From the IMG/VR virus record IMGVR_UViG_3300007555_000041, positions 1 through 22,122 of that record: DNA of 22,122 nt; one strand, written 5' to 3'. Positions within the stretch are counted from its first letter, which is position 1. Each line of letters opens with the position of its first letter. This DNA is from a virus. Position numbers and translations under genes: made by a program. Shown here piece by piece: positions 1 to 7,555 of this stretch. A model generated the notes under the pieces. That model saw only the letters and a program-made list of their open reading frames with translations, was not told the origin of the DNA and did no database searches.

Positions 1-984
1 ACTTTAGGTTCCTATTTGACGAAGAAAACATCTGAATACATGAAAGGCAAAACCCAGCCTGGTTCAAAAGAACATGCCAAAGATGTACAGAACATGGGTA
101 AAGCTTACGATAAGTTAAAGAAAGAAGAAGCGGAACTTGATGAAGCATATCAAACAGCAAAGAGTGAATTCGTAGCTCGTCAGGGAAGACTGACAGCTGC
201 AGCTGCTGAGACTGAAAAAGATCCCGCGCGCCTGAAGAGGATGTCTAGCATACCAGGCTATAGTGCTGCAATGGATTTAGCCAAAAAGACAACTCAGGGC
301 GCAAAGCACACTAAAGAAGAAGTTGAGCAAATGGATGAGCTTTCAGTTGAAACAATGAAGTCGGCAAAAGAAAAATTAGCTAATAAAGCCTATGATGCCC
401 ACATGGATGACAACAAAATGGCAGCAAGAAACTTTGCTCACAGAGCTTTAAAAGTGGGTTCAAAAATTAAAAGTAAAGAGCGTTCCTCCTCTCAAATGAC
501 TAGAGAAGAAGTTGAGATGGTATATGAAGCGAATATTCAACCAACAGCGGCAAAGTCCAGGTCACATATAGGTAATATAAGTCATCCAACTACAAATCAC
601 GTTGCGCATCCTAGTTCAGGAAAAGAAATTGGTCTAATTACAAAGCAGCCAGACGGAAAATACCACGCCCACCCATCATCCGTAAAATTGTCACACAGCC
701 AAGGTGGTACATTTGATACCAAGGACCAAGCTCATCAGCATATCCGTGATGCTCATGCCAAAGCTATTAAAACCGGTACGTTGAGTGATAGATGGAAGAA
801 ACAAGAGAAGCTACCACAATTTGCTAAAGAAGAAGTTGAGCAAGAAGAATACACATTTGCTGATTACTTGAATGCTGCGCTTGAACATTACAATGATGAA
901 GAAGCTGTTAATGTGGCTAATGAGGCTTACAATAAACAAGATATAAGTCTGTTTATCAAAGAATCCCAACAGCCCGAAGCCTAA
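1..984 (+). CDS. Repeat-containing phage protein, 5'-truncated by the window edge
   Basis: The reading frame is open from base 1, and the first residues (TLGSYLTKKTSEYM) resemble the 'LSKKTLGSYxxKA' motif that I associate with proteins of marine T4-like phages, so the true start is probably upstream. An internal TTG at 16 could also serve. The protein is Lys/Glu-rich and modular: an EEVE-containing linker occurs three times (DNA word GAAGAAGTTGAG at 316, 505 and 829), separating a helical section, a His-rich section (about 550-770) and an acidic C-terminal section (FADYLNAALEHYNDEEA). No enzyme motif is seen. It lies just upstream of virion-like genes, so a structural or head-assembly role is possible, but that is inference only. 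Confidence 0.6.
   Translation, partial: TLGSYLTKKTSEYMKGKTQPGSKEHAKDVQNMGKAYDKLKKEEAELDEAYQTAKSEFVARQGRLTAAAAETEKDPARLKRMSSIPGYSAAMDLAKKTTQGAKHTKEEVEQMDELSVETMKSAKEKLANKAYDAHMDDNKMAARNFAHRALKVGSKIKSKERSSSQMTREEVEMVYEANIQPTAAKSRSHIGNISHPTTNHVAHPSSGKEIGLITKQPDGKYHAHPSSVKLSHSQGGTFDTKDQAHQHIRDAHAKAIKTGTLSDRWKKQEKLPQFAKEEVEQEEYTFADYLNAALEHYNDEEAVNVANEAYNKQDISLFIKESQQPEA
316..840 (+). repeat. Three in-frame copies of GAAGAAGTTGAG
   Basis: The identical 12-base word starts at 316, 505 and 829, always in the same codon phase, and encodes EEVE. It marks module boundaries in the first protein rather than a DNA-level element. Confidence 0.7.
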
Positions 985-1051
985 ATATATTACGGGCGCC
1001 ATCTATTTAAAATACGATGGTAATAAAGTTAAAAAGAATAAGGAGACATAA

Positions 1052-1843
1052 ATGTCCTCATGGGGTAATACAGATAATACGTTGATTGCTGGTACTGTAA
1101 CAGCATATGCAGCTAATACACGAGTAGTCGGATCAGGTACATACTTTTCTATTAACGTTAAAGCCGGGGACTATGTAACAATTGCTACCTCCGGTAAATA
1201 CAAGGTAGAGACTGTTACATCCAATACCGTGCTGACACTATCAACGGTTGCAACTGCTGTGACTGGTCAAGCAGTATACTTGCAACAAGGTCCTAAATCA
1301 ATTGAAGCTGCTACATCATTTGCTGCTGCAAGACGTGCTAACCTAGTTACAGCATCAACAGTGTTCGGTGTTGATTCGGCAGAGGCCGGTACAAGTAGAG
1401 TTGCAAGCGTTGCAGTTAATTCCGCTGGTACTGGTTATCAAAGAACAGCCAACGTACCTGCTGCTACAGCTAATACAACTGCTACATTCACCACAACTGG
1501 TGCAAGCCAGCCACAAGCAAATGCAACCGCTACCTTAACTTTTGCAAATAACGTCTTAACGGCTATTACGGTAACAGCTGCAGGTAAGGGGTACACAGCC
1601 GCTGCAAGAGCCAACACAACACTAGTAATTGCTACCACCGGTGCCGCTCAACCACTGACCAATGCTACTGCAACGATTGCCTTCACCACCTCTGGTATTG
1701 CTAACGCATCACATACCGGTTGGGTAAACCAGGTAAACTATTCTACCAGCCAGGGTTCGATAAGAAATAAATCCGAAGTACTTGTTGCTATGTCTAAGAA
1801 CGGTATCACCGGCGACGACGAAGATACTAATTTCCCTGATTAA
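1052..1843 (+). CDS. Beta-rich virion structural protein (putative)
   Basis: This 263-residue protein is rich in Ala, Thr, Val and Gly and nearly free of Cys and Trp, as is typical of phage structural beta proteins. It holds two approximate internal repeats (about residues 119-165 and 171-212), each beginning near an xAGxGY motif (SAGTGYQ, AAGKGYT) and running into an alternating Thr/Ala strand pattern. The C-terminus (HTGWVNQV... LVAM... DDEDTNFPD) resembles the conserved end of a virion protein family in marine T4-like phages. The start is supported by a strong AAGGAG seven bases before the ATG. The next gene follows after two bases. The exact place in the virion cannot be told from sequence. 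Confidence 0.6.
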   Translation: MSSWGNTDNTLIAGTVTAYAANTRVVGSGTYFSINVKAGDYVTIATSGKYKVETVTSNTVLTLSTVATAVTGQAVYLQQGPKSIEAATSFAAARRANLVTASTVFGVDSAEAGTSRVASVAVNSAGTGYQRTANVPAATANTTATFTTTGASQPQANATATLTFANNVLTAITVTAAGKGYTAAARANTTLVIATTGAAQPLTNATATIAFTTSGIANASHTGWVNQVNYSTSQGSIRNKSEVLVAMSKNGITGDDEDTNFPD

Positions 1844-1845
1844 TT

Positions 1846-2286
1846 ATGGCAGATAGTAAAGTAAGTGAGCTTGTATCAGCTACCTCCGTAGGGGGTAGCG
1901 ATCAGCTGTATATTGTTCAATCTAGTACCAGTAAGAAGGTTACTGCAGCGGTGTTGTTCGCCAACGCAGCCAACGTCGTACTTAAGGGCAATATTAACCT
2001 GGACACAACCGTACAGCTATTAGCATCACCAGGTACTATTGACATTACCAAACAAATAACCCACCTCAGTGCTGATGCATCAGGTGGTACTTTGATTTTA
2101 CCAACTGGTACGGATAAGCAGATTAAGATATTAGCTATGACAGCTACAGCCGGTGGTACATACACAGTTACTACTAATGTTGCTAACAGTGCAAACGTTG
2201 TGTTTAATAACGTTGGTGACACTGCTACTCTATTGTATACAAATAACAAATGGTTTGTTATCGGGGGTACTGCCTCACTAACTTAA
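1846..2286 (+). CDS. Small beta-rich virion or fibre-like protein
   Basis: This 146-residue Thr/Ala/Val-rich protein opens with KVSELVSATSVGGSDQLYIV, a pattern seen at the N-termini of phage tail-fibre and other virion proteins ('KxSELxxATxxxxxDxLxVV'). The rest is predicted as beta strands, ending in a TLLYTNNKWFVIGG strand that resembles fibre or carbohydrate-binding folds. It sits two bases after the preceding structural-type gene and is probably co-transcribed with it. No adhesin tip or chaperone domain is visible. A virion role is inferred from composition and neighbours. Confidence 0.5.
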   Translation: MADSKVSELVSATSVGGSDQLYIVQSSTSKKVTAAVLFANAANVVLKGNINLDTTVQLLASPGTIDITKQITHLSADASGGTLILPTGTDKQIKILAMTATAGGTYTVTTNVANSANVVFNNVGDTATLLYTNNKWFVIGGTASLT

Positions 2287-2289
2287 AAT

Positions 2290-2676
2290 ATGTTTGAATT
2301 GACTGAACAAACCTTTACACTATACGCTATTAAACATTATGATAACCCTGCTTGCAAAGGCATGGCAGAATTTCATGATGATTTAAAGAAATTTAGATAC
2401 TTAAAAAGACTCTTTAGGAAATACACTACAGGTAGTGAGCTTAAGGAGAGATTAATAATAAACCATCTGGTTGTTTTATATAACCTTTTTGGACCTGAGG
2501 CGGCTACTAAGATGCTCTTCTTTAAGATTGAAGAAGAGTTTTGGCCACAGCTAAAAACATTTCTGGTGTTCTTAAGCTACATGCCGATAGGTTCAATTGT
2601 ACTTAACAGTATGAAGATAGAGGGATATGAAATTCCTCTTGACGAAGCTGTTGCAGAAGCTTTAGGAAAACTTTAA
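2290..2676 (+). CDS. Uncharacterised conserved marine-phage protein
   Basis: This 128-residue, mostly helical protein has a core FHDDLKKFRYLKRLFRKY followed by ERLIINHLVVLYNLFGPEAATKML. I recognise the latter as a conserved block in T4-like marine phages, but its function is unknown to me. No catalytic motif or membrane segment is evident. The stop codon TAA overlaps the next ATG by one base, which suggests translational coupling with the following protein, a pairing that may itself be functional. Confidence 0.55.
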   Translation: MFELTEQTFTLYAIKHYDNPACKGMAEFHDDLKKFRYLKRLFRKYTTGSELKERLIINHLVVLYNLFGPEAATKMLFFKIEEEFWPQLKTFLVFLSYMPIGSIVLNSMKIEGYEIPLDEAVAEALGKL

Positions 2677-3212
2677 TGGGTCGGTTTGTAGATTCTATCA
2701 TTGCTTATCGTATTTTACGGATGCTTACAACGCCATTCGAAAATACTGATGCCTATCAACTTGGTATCATTGATATTAAGGGTAAAGAGTTGAAGAAGAT
2801 GAGTTCTTTAAACTCAGTAAATGAGCGTGACGCTTATTCTATTCTTCATCGAATGATTTTTCGTATTAAGAGAATAATTGAAAAGGTACCGGTCGATAAT
2901 AAAAAACTTATTACCTTTGCCGCCGCCTTATCTCTAGTTAAAGAGCATGCGCATGTAACAAGTGAACCTATAGACCTAGAGTCACAGTTTATGGATAGAT
3001 TGGACTTTGATCTTCAAAAAGAGATTCAAATTACAGAAGAGTTTTTAGGTAACACAAATATGTTTACCTTTAAACAATTTGTAGAAGAAGCTCCTGCTAA
3101 CAATGCAGCAGCAACCCCAGGTGTAGCCGGATTTACACCTGATACCCTAGGTGTGCCTAAAAGCACACGTCCCCCACTACTGAAGCGAAAGAAGGTAATT
3201 AAAAATGTTTAA
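2676..3212 (+). CDS. Uncharacterised conserved marine-phage protein
   Basis: This 178-residue protein is helical for about 140 residues and has a Pro/Ala-rich tail with a basic end (LLKRKKVIKN). The N-terminal block (YRILRMLTTPFENTDAYQLG) and the NERDAYSILHRMIFRIKRII block match a conserved family that I recall from marine T4-like phages, without known function. It overlaps its upstream neighbour by one base and its downstream neighbour by eight bases. A virion or assembly role is suggested only by neighbouring structural-type genes. Confidence 0.55.
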   Translation: MGRFVDSIIAYRILRMLTTPFENTDAYQLGIIDIKGKELKKMSSLNSVNERDAYSILHRMIFRIKRIIEKVPVDNKKLITFAAALSLVKEHAHVTSEPIDLESQFMDRLDFDLQKEIQITEEFLGNTNMFTFKQFVEEAPANNAAATPGVAGFTPDTLGVPKSTRPPLLKRKKVIKNV

Positions 3213-3582
3213 ATCAATTAAAGAATTTTTTGTAGGTAAACCAAAGGTTGAAGACCCCCCTGCTGAATGCCCCTACATGGCAGAGGTTATACCTGTTGGA
3301 ACAGAGGCAACGATTGTAGCATCGTCTACAACAACTGCTGCTGTATCAGGTGAGCAAGCTCAACCTGCACCAATAACAATTACACCTGAGACCGTCGTTA
3401 TTTCTATCTCTGATAATATGAATGTCAGTGTTGGGAGCCAATCAGATACTATTACACTAACACCCCCGGTCGCTAATTCAGGCGCCTGGCCATTTCCCAC
3501 CGCTGCACCATTGGAGTCTGTAGTTAAGAAAACAACTACACCTGCCATTAAAGCAACTAAAAAACCACGTAAGAAGAAGTAA
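3205..3582 (+). CDS. Low-complexity hypothetical protein
   Basis: This 125-residue protein has a short helical N-terminus (MFKSIKEFFVG) followed by a long Thr/Ala/Pro/Val-rich low-complexity stretch and a strongly basic C-terminus (KKPRKKK). No family is recognised. The ATG overlaps the end of the previous gene, and the next ATG follows the stop codon directly, so it is clearly part of the same operon. The basic tail could contact nucleic acid or phospholipid, which is speculation. Confidence 0.45.
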   Translation: MFKSIKEFFVGKPKVEDPPAECPYMAEVIPVGTEATIVASSTTTAAVSGEQAQPAPITITPETVVISISDNMNVSVGSQSDTITLTPPVANSGAWPFPTAAPLESVVKKTTTPAIKATKKPRKKK

Positions 3583-3939
3583 ATGGCGGAACCAATGTCA
3601 AAAGCAGATCTGGAAACAGAGACCAGAGTATCGGTACTTGAAACCCAGGTCGACACTATTGCAGGTAGCGTAATTAAATTAGAACAAAAAATTGATTCTA
3701 ATTATGCAACGTTACATAGTCGAATTAGTGACTTGAGGGACGATCTACGTAATGACATTGATGTTAAGCATGAGAAAATTATTGATAAGCTTGATGCACA
3801 AAACAAAGCCAGTACCGACCAACATAAGCTTATTTCAGATAAGATAAGCTCTATTGAAAAATGGCGTTACATGATGGTTGGTGGTTCAATAGTAATGGGA
3901 TATGTTCTGGCACACATTAAGTTAGATAAACTATTTTAA
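3583..3939 (+). CDS. Holin-like (XhlA-type) coiled-coil membrane protein
   Basis: This 118-residue protein has a long N-terminal coiled-coil or helical region (about residues 8-92, heptad-like VLETQVDTIAGSVIKLEQKI) and one C-terminal membrane segment at about 96-112 (YMMVGGSIVMGYVLAHI) with a short charged tail. This layout matches the haemolysin XhlA-type holin-associated family. Other single-anchor coiled-coil proteins are possible. The ATG directly follows the previous stop. It is the last gene before an intrinsic terminator. A lysis role is supported by spanin genes about 1.1 kb downstream, though primase lies between. Confidence 0.5.
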   Translation: MAEPMSKADLETETRVSVLETQVDTIAGSVIKLEQKIDSNYATLHSRISDLRDDLRNDIDVKHEKIIDKLDAQNKASTDQHKLISDKISSIEKWRYMMVGGSIVMGYVLAHIKLDKLF

Positions 3940-3940
3940 C

Positions 3941-3969
3941 TTGCCTTTTTAACAGTTCTATATTATAAT
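3941..3969 (+). promoter_or_regulatory. Sigma70-type promoter upstream of primase
   Basis: TTGCCT (3941-3946), a 17-base spacer and TATAAT (3964-3969). The transcript should start near 3975-3977. The region just before and after the -10 (TTCTAT, one variable base, TTATAATAA) is shared with the promoter at 11198-11226, which also has a 17-base spacer and the same ACTTG context. Confidence 0.65.
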
Positions 3970-3970
3970 A

Positions 3971-3994
3971 AGGCCTCTCTAAGAGGCTTTTTTT
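3971..3994 (+). terminator. Rho-independent terminator of the first operon
   Basis: Stem GCCTCT (3973-3978) / AGAGGC (3982-3987), extended by a G-T and an A-T pair, with a three-base loop and seven T (3988-3994). The following promoter's start site falls inside this hairpin, so transcripts from that promoter lack the full stem. The 3' arm provides the AGAGG that can act as ribosome-binding site for the primase ATG at 3998. Confidence 0.8.
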
Positions 3995-3997
3995 ATT

Positions 3998-5011
3998 ATG
4001 TCCGTATTCCTTGACCAAAAATACCTTATGCTTATAAGTAACCGTCTTCCTTTGTTCAAGAAGAAGAAGGATAATACGTATAACTGTAGGTGCGTGATAT
4101 GTGGTGACTCACAAAAGAACAGACACAAAATGCGGGGGTACTTCTTCGCATATAAAACCGATTTGCGGTACAAGTGTTACAATTGTGACTTATCGTTGAG
4201 TTTTGGTAACTTTCTTAAATCTCAAGACTCAATAATGTACTCACAGTATGCGTTAGAGAAGTATAGTGAAGGTCATACTAAATCTGCAAATGTAGTACCA
4301 GAGTTTAAATTTGAGGAACCAGTTTTTAAAAATAAAGACGAAAAACTACTTGATAAGATATTAGATAGAGTAGATACACTGCCGGCAGACCATGAAGTAG
4401 TTTTGTTCTGTAACAGTAGAAAGATACCTAAAGAAAAGCAAAAACAACTCTATTTTATTAATAACATTAAAGATATTGTACAATTAAATGACAAGTATAA
4501 AGAAAGTATTCAAGGCGAGGAACCCCGATTGGTGCTCCCTTTTTACGATAGCAACAATCAGTTATCTGGGGTTACCTGTAGAGCCTTACGCGGTGAAGCG
4601 CTTCGTTACATCACTATCAAAGTTAAAGACAACGTACCGCTCTTATTCGGTATAGACTCTGTAAACAAGAGTAAACCTATATACGTTGTAGAGGGACCTA
4701 TTGATAGTCTGTTCTTAGATAATGCAATTGCCGTAAGTGGTACATCGTTTGGAAAGCTTAATGAGACCGGTCTTGATAAAGATAAATTAATTGTTGTATT
4801 TGATAATCAACCTCGCAATAAAGAAGTATGCAAGTTGATTGAAAAAAATATAGAACTAGGTTATAATATAGTTCTGTGGCCGCAGACGATCGTAGAAAAA
4901 GATATTAATGAGATGGTAATAGCTGGTCATAATGTTAAGAAAATTATTAAAGATAATACTTTCAACGGACTTACAGCAAAGATGAAGTTTATTGGGTGGA
5001 AGCGATGTTAA
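3998..5011 (+). CDS. DNA primase, T4 gp61-like (zinc finger plus TOPRIM)
   Basis: This enzyme should make RNA primers for lagging-strand synthesis, working with the replicative helicase. A four-Cys zinc-binding motif (C32xxC35 and C60xxC63) sits in the N-terminal region. A TOPRIM core follows: YVVEGPIDS with E232 and D236 as likely metal-binding residues, then VFDN at 267-270. Length (337 residues) matches the T4 gp61 primase (342). It is the first gene after a terminator-promoter junction, and its start is supported by AGAGG 11 bases upstream. The ATG at 3998 is the only sensible start, since the transcript begins at about 3976. A helicase partner is not in this window, though a gp59-like loader is at the far end. 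Confidence 0.85.
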   Translation: MSVFLDQKYLMLISNRLPLFKKKKDNTYNCRCVICGDSQKNRHKMRGYFFAYKTDLRYKCYNCDLSLSFGNFLKSQDSIMYSQYALEKYSEGHTKSANVVPEFKFEEPVFKNKDEKLLDKILDRVDTLPADHEVVLFCNSRKIPKEKQKQLYFINNIKDIVQLNDKYKESIQGEEPRLVLPFYDSNNQLSGVTCRALRGEALRYITIKVKDNVPLLFGIDSVNKSKPIYVVEGPIDSLFLDNAIAVSGTSFGKLNETGLDKDKLIVVFDNQPRNKEVCKLIEKNIELGYNIVLWPQTIVEKDINEMVIAGHNVKKIIKDNTFNGLTAKMKFIGWKRC

Positions 5012-5040
5012 GAAGTTTTATTAATAATAAATAACCTACA

Positions 5041-5469
5041 ATGTGGATATTAAATTTTCTTCCTGCTAGCTTCTTTCATATAATCGGTATAGTCGGCATA
5101 CTGGCGGTTCTCTCCGGTATACTCCTTAAAAGAATTCCTTTCGTTAATACTTATTCTTTTCCAATTCAAATAGTTGGATTTGTAGTAGTGTGTCTAAGTC
5201 TCTTCTTCGAGGGCGCATTGTATAATAATGCTGAATGGATTTCTAGAGTAAAAGAGATGGAAGATAAGGTGGCGGCAGCTGAAGTAGAGAGCAAAAAAGA
5301 GACTATTAAGATAGTACAGAAGGTTGTTGTCAAGCAGCAAATAGTTAAAGAGCGCGGTGAAGATATTATTAAGTACGTTGACCGGGAAATAACTAAATAC
5401 GATAACACCTGTGTTATTCCTAACGAGTTTGTTAAAGCCCTTAACGATGCTGCCAGGGATATAAGATGA
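5041..5469 (+). CDS. Inner-membrane spanin subunit (Rz-like)
   Basis: This 142-residue protein has two N-terminal hydrophobic segments (about residues 7-29 and 42-60), then a charged periplasmic coiled coil (about 68-115, KEMEDKVAAAEVESKKE) and a C-terminal block CVIPNEFVKALNDAARDI typical of Rz-type spanins. Spanins join the inner and outer membranes in the last lysis step. The gene ends by overlapping the start of a small lipoprotein gene by four bases (ATGA), the classic Rz/Rz1 pairing. One membrane segment is usual for Rz, so the second segment is a mild oddity, possibly a signal-anchor plus a re-entrant helix. Confidence 0.7.
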   Translation: MWILNFLPASFFHIIGIVGILAVLSGILLKRIPFVNTYSFPIQIVGFVVVCLSLFFEGALYNNAEWISRVKEMEDKVAAAEVESKKETIKIVQKVVVKQQIVKERGEDIIKYVDREITKYDNTCVIPNEFVKALNDAARDIR

Positions 5470-5723
5470 GATATCTCTTACTTCTTTTACTACTCACCGG
5501 CTGTTCAACCACAGTACCGGTTACTGCTAAGTTTCCAGAAGCACCAAATGAAATATTACAGAAGTGCCCTGCACTTAAACAGCTAGGGGAAGATGTTAAA
5601 CTTAGTGAAGTAGCAAAAAACATTACATACAATTACACAACATATTATGAATGCGTGATCAAGCACGATGCCTGGATTGAATGGTATCAGTCACAAAAAA
5701 AGATTTTTGAATCTATTAAATAA
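5466..5723 (+). CDS. Outer-membrane lipoprotein spanin subunit (Rz1-like)
   Basis: This 85-residue protein begins with a short lipoprotein signal peptide (MRYLLLLLLLTGCS). The lipobox LLTGC places the acylated Cys at residue 13. The mature part contains Cys and aromatic residues (KCPALKQL, YYECVIKHDAWIEWYQ) with the CPxL motif often seen in o-spanins. Overlap of four bases with the Rz-like gene supports coupled expression of an i-spanin/o-spanin complex crossing the periplasm, which implies a Gram-negative host. It is followed by 26 bases to nrdA. Confidence 0.7.
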   Translation: MRYLLLLLLLTGCSTTVPVTAKFPEAPNEILQKCPALKQLGEDVKLSEVAKNITYNYTTYYECVIKHDAWIEWYQSQKKIFESIK

Positions 5724-5749
5724 AAAAAATAAGTAGGAAAAATAAAAGT

Positions 5750-7555
5750 ATGAATACAGTACATGGTATTGTGGTAGACTATTCTCGCGACGGCTTGTTT
5801 GATACACTGGGTGTATTACGTCTTAGAGAATCGTATATGCGTGATGATGAGGTATCACCACAAGAGAGATTTGCTTTTGTATCAAAAGCTTTTGGAACGG
5901 ATGAAGAACATGCGCAACGATTATATAATTATTCTTCTAAGCATTGGCTCAGCTATTCTACTCCTATCCTATCCTTTGGTAGGTCGGCGAGGGGTTTACC
6001 TATTAGCTGCTTCCTACCTTACCTTGATGACTCTAGCGCTGGTCTCGTTAACACATTATCCGAAGTAAATTGGCTCAGCATGCTGGGCGGAGGAATTGGA
6101 ATTGGAATTGGAATTCGTGCATCAGATGACAAGAGCGTTGGGGTTATGCCTCATCTTAGAACTTATGATGCTTCAAGTCTCGCTTACCGACAGGGTAGGA
6201 CTCGCCGTGGTAGTTATGCTGCATACCTTGATATTAGTCACCCTGATATTCTCTTATTTCTAGAGATGAGAAAACCAACTGGTGATCCCAATATGAGGAC
6301 CCAAAACTTGCATCATGGTATTAATATTACCGATGAGTTTATGCAGTTGGTCGAACGCAGTATGATTGACAAAGACGCAGACGATTCTTGGAACTTAGTT
6401 GACCCACATAACAGTGAAGTAAGAGAGGTGGTGTCTGCGCGGGAACTCTGGCAACGTATTCTTGATATGCGTATGCAGACCGGTGAACCTTATCTACACT
6501 TTATCGATACGAGTAATAAACATATGCCAGAGTTTCAAAAGAAACTTGGTTTAAAAATTCGTCAATCTAATCTGTGTTCAGAAATTATTCTTCCTACAGA
6601 TAAAGAGAGAACTGCGGTCTGTTGTTTATCGTCTCTAAACTTGGAGTACTATGATGAGTGGAAAAATGATACTTTATTCCTTAATGATGTTGCTGAAATG
6701 CTTGACAATGTACTTCAGTATTTTATTGATAATGCTCCTACCACCGTTGAGCGTGCAAGGTTCTCTGCCACACGTGAGCGCTCTATTGGCGTCGGTGCTC
6801 TGGGCTTCCATGCTTATCTCCAACAATGCGGAATCCCTTTTGAATCACCTATGGCCGTCGGAAGAAATAGACAAATTTTTAAACACATCAGGGAGCAACT
6901 AGATGAAGCTAATCAACAGCTTGGAAAACTTCGCGGAGAAGCACCTGATGCAGTGGGGAGTGGGCAGCGCTTTAGCCACCTTATGGCTATTGCTCCTAAT
7001 GCTTCTAGTTCAATTATCATGGGTAATACTTCTCCTAGTATCGAGCCATACCGTGCTAATGCCTATCGCCAAGACACTCTTTCGGGGTCTCATCTGACGA
7101 AGAACAAGTGGTTAGATAGAGTTATTCAAAAACACCTGTCTGGTGATGGTGATATAGTATCACAAGATGACTACAATGAAATTTGGTCAAGCATTATTGC
7201 AAACGATGGTTCAGTACAACACCTTACATGGATGGATCAATGGCAGAAAGATGTATTTAAAACGTCAATGGAAATAGACCAGAGATGGCTTGTACAGCAT
7301 GCCGCCGATCGCCAAGAATATATTGATCAAGCACAATCACTTAACCTGTTCTTCCGGCCAGACGTTAATATTAAGTATCTACACGCCGTCCATTTCCTTG
7401 CTTGGAAAACAGGACTTAAGACCTTGTACTATTGTCGTAGTGAAAAGATTGGTAAGGCAGATAAAGTATCTAAACGTATTGAACGAGAAGTAATTAAAGA
7501 ATTGGATATGAAGGCAATTATTGATGGTGATGTTTGTTTAGCCTGCGAAGGCTAG
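5750..7555 (+). CDS. nrdA: Class I ribonucleotide reductase large subunit, short form
   Basis: Reduces ribonucleoside diphosphates to deoxy forms together with NrdB. Visible key residues are the redox Cys C87 (PISCFLP), the active-site triad N274-C276-E278 (NLCSE), the second redox Cys at 291 or 292 (VCCLSSLNL), the radical-transfer tyrosines Y560-Y561 (LYYCRS) and a C-terminal CLAC pair (C596, C599) for re-reduction. At 601 residues it is much shorter than the E. coli or T4 proteins (about 750-760). The protein begins near the barrel-proximal helices, with no ATP-cone domain seen at the N-terminus, so dATP activity control is probably absent. The next gene's ATG directly follows the TAG. Confidence 0.9.
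   Translation: MNTVHGIVVDYSRDGLFDTLGVLRLRESYMRDDEVSPQERFAFVSKAFGTDEEHAQRLYNYSSKHWLSYSTPILSFGRSARGLPISCFLPYLDDSSAGLVNTLSEVNWLSMLGGGIGIGIGIRASDDKSVGVMPHLRTYDASSLAYRQGRTRRGSYAAYLDISHPDILLFLEMRKPTGDPNMRTQNLHHGINITDEFMQLVERSMIDKDADDSWNLVDPHNSEVREVVSARELWQRILDMRMQTGEPYLHFIDTSNKHMPEFQKKLGLKIRQSNLCSEIILPTDKERTAVCCLSSLNLEYYDEWKNDTLFLNDVAEMLDNVLQYFIDNAPTTVERARFSATRERSIGVGALGFHAYLQQCGIPFESPMAVGRNRQIFKHIREQLDEANQQLGKLRGEAPDAVGSGQRFSHLMAIAPNASSSIIMGNTSPSIEPYRANAYRQDTLSGSHLTKNKWLDRVIQKHLSGDGDIVSQDDYNEIWSSIIANDGSVQHLTWMDQWQKDVFKTSMEIDQRWLVQHAADRQEYIDQAQSLNLFFRPDVNIKYLHAVHFLAWKTGLKTLYYCRSEKIGKADKVSKRIEREVIKELDMKAIIDGDVCLACEG
6092..6115 (+). repeat. Four tandem GGAATT units inside nrdA
   Basis: Four perfect copies of the hexamer GGAATT encode alternating Gly-Ile residues in the glycine-rich loop (GGGIGIGIGIR). 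The protein loop resembles that of related phage NrdA proteins, so the repeat is probably coding-constrained, yet it is a possible slippage site. Confidence 0.8.

Noticed and set aside
1438-1638. Minus-strand frame opposite the beta-rich structural gene
   Set aside because: Composition mirrors the Ala/Thr-rich + strand codons and no start signal is seen.
5799-7493. Several alternative + strand frames inside nrdA
   Set aside because: nrdA is unambiguous. These frames lack ribosome-binding sites and recognisable domains.
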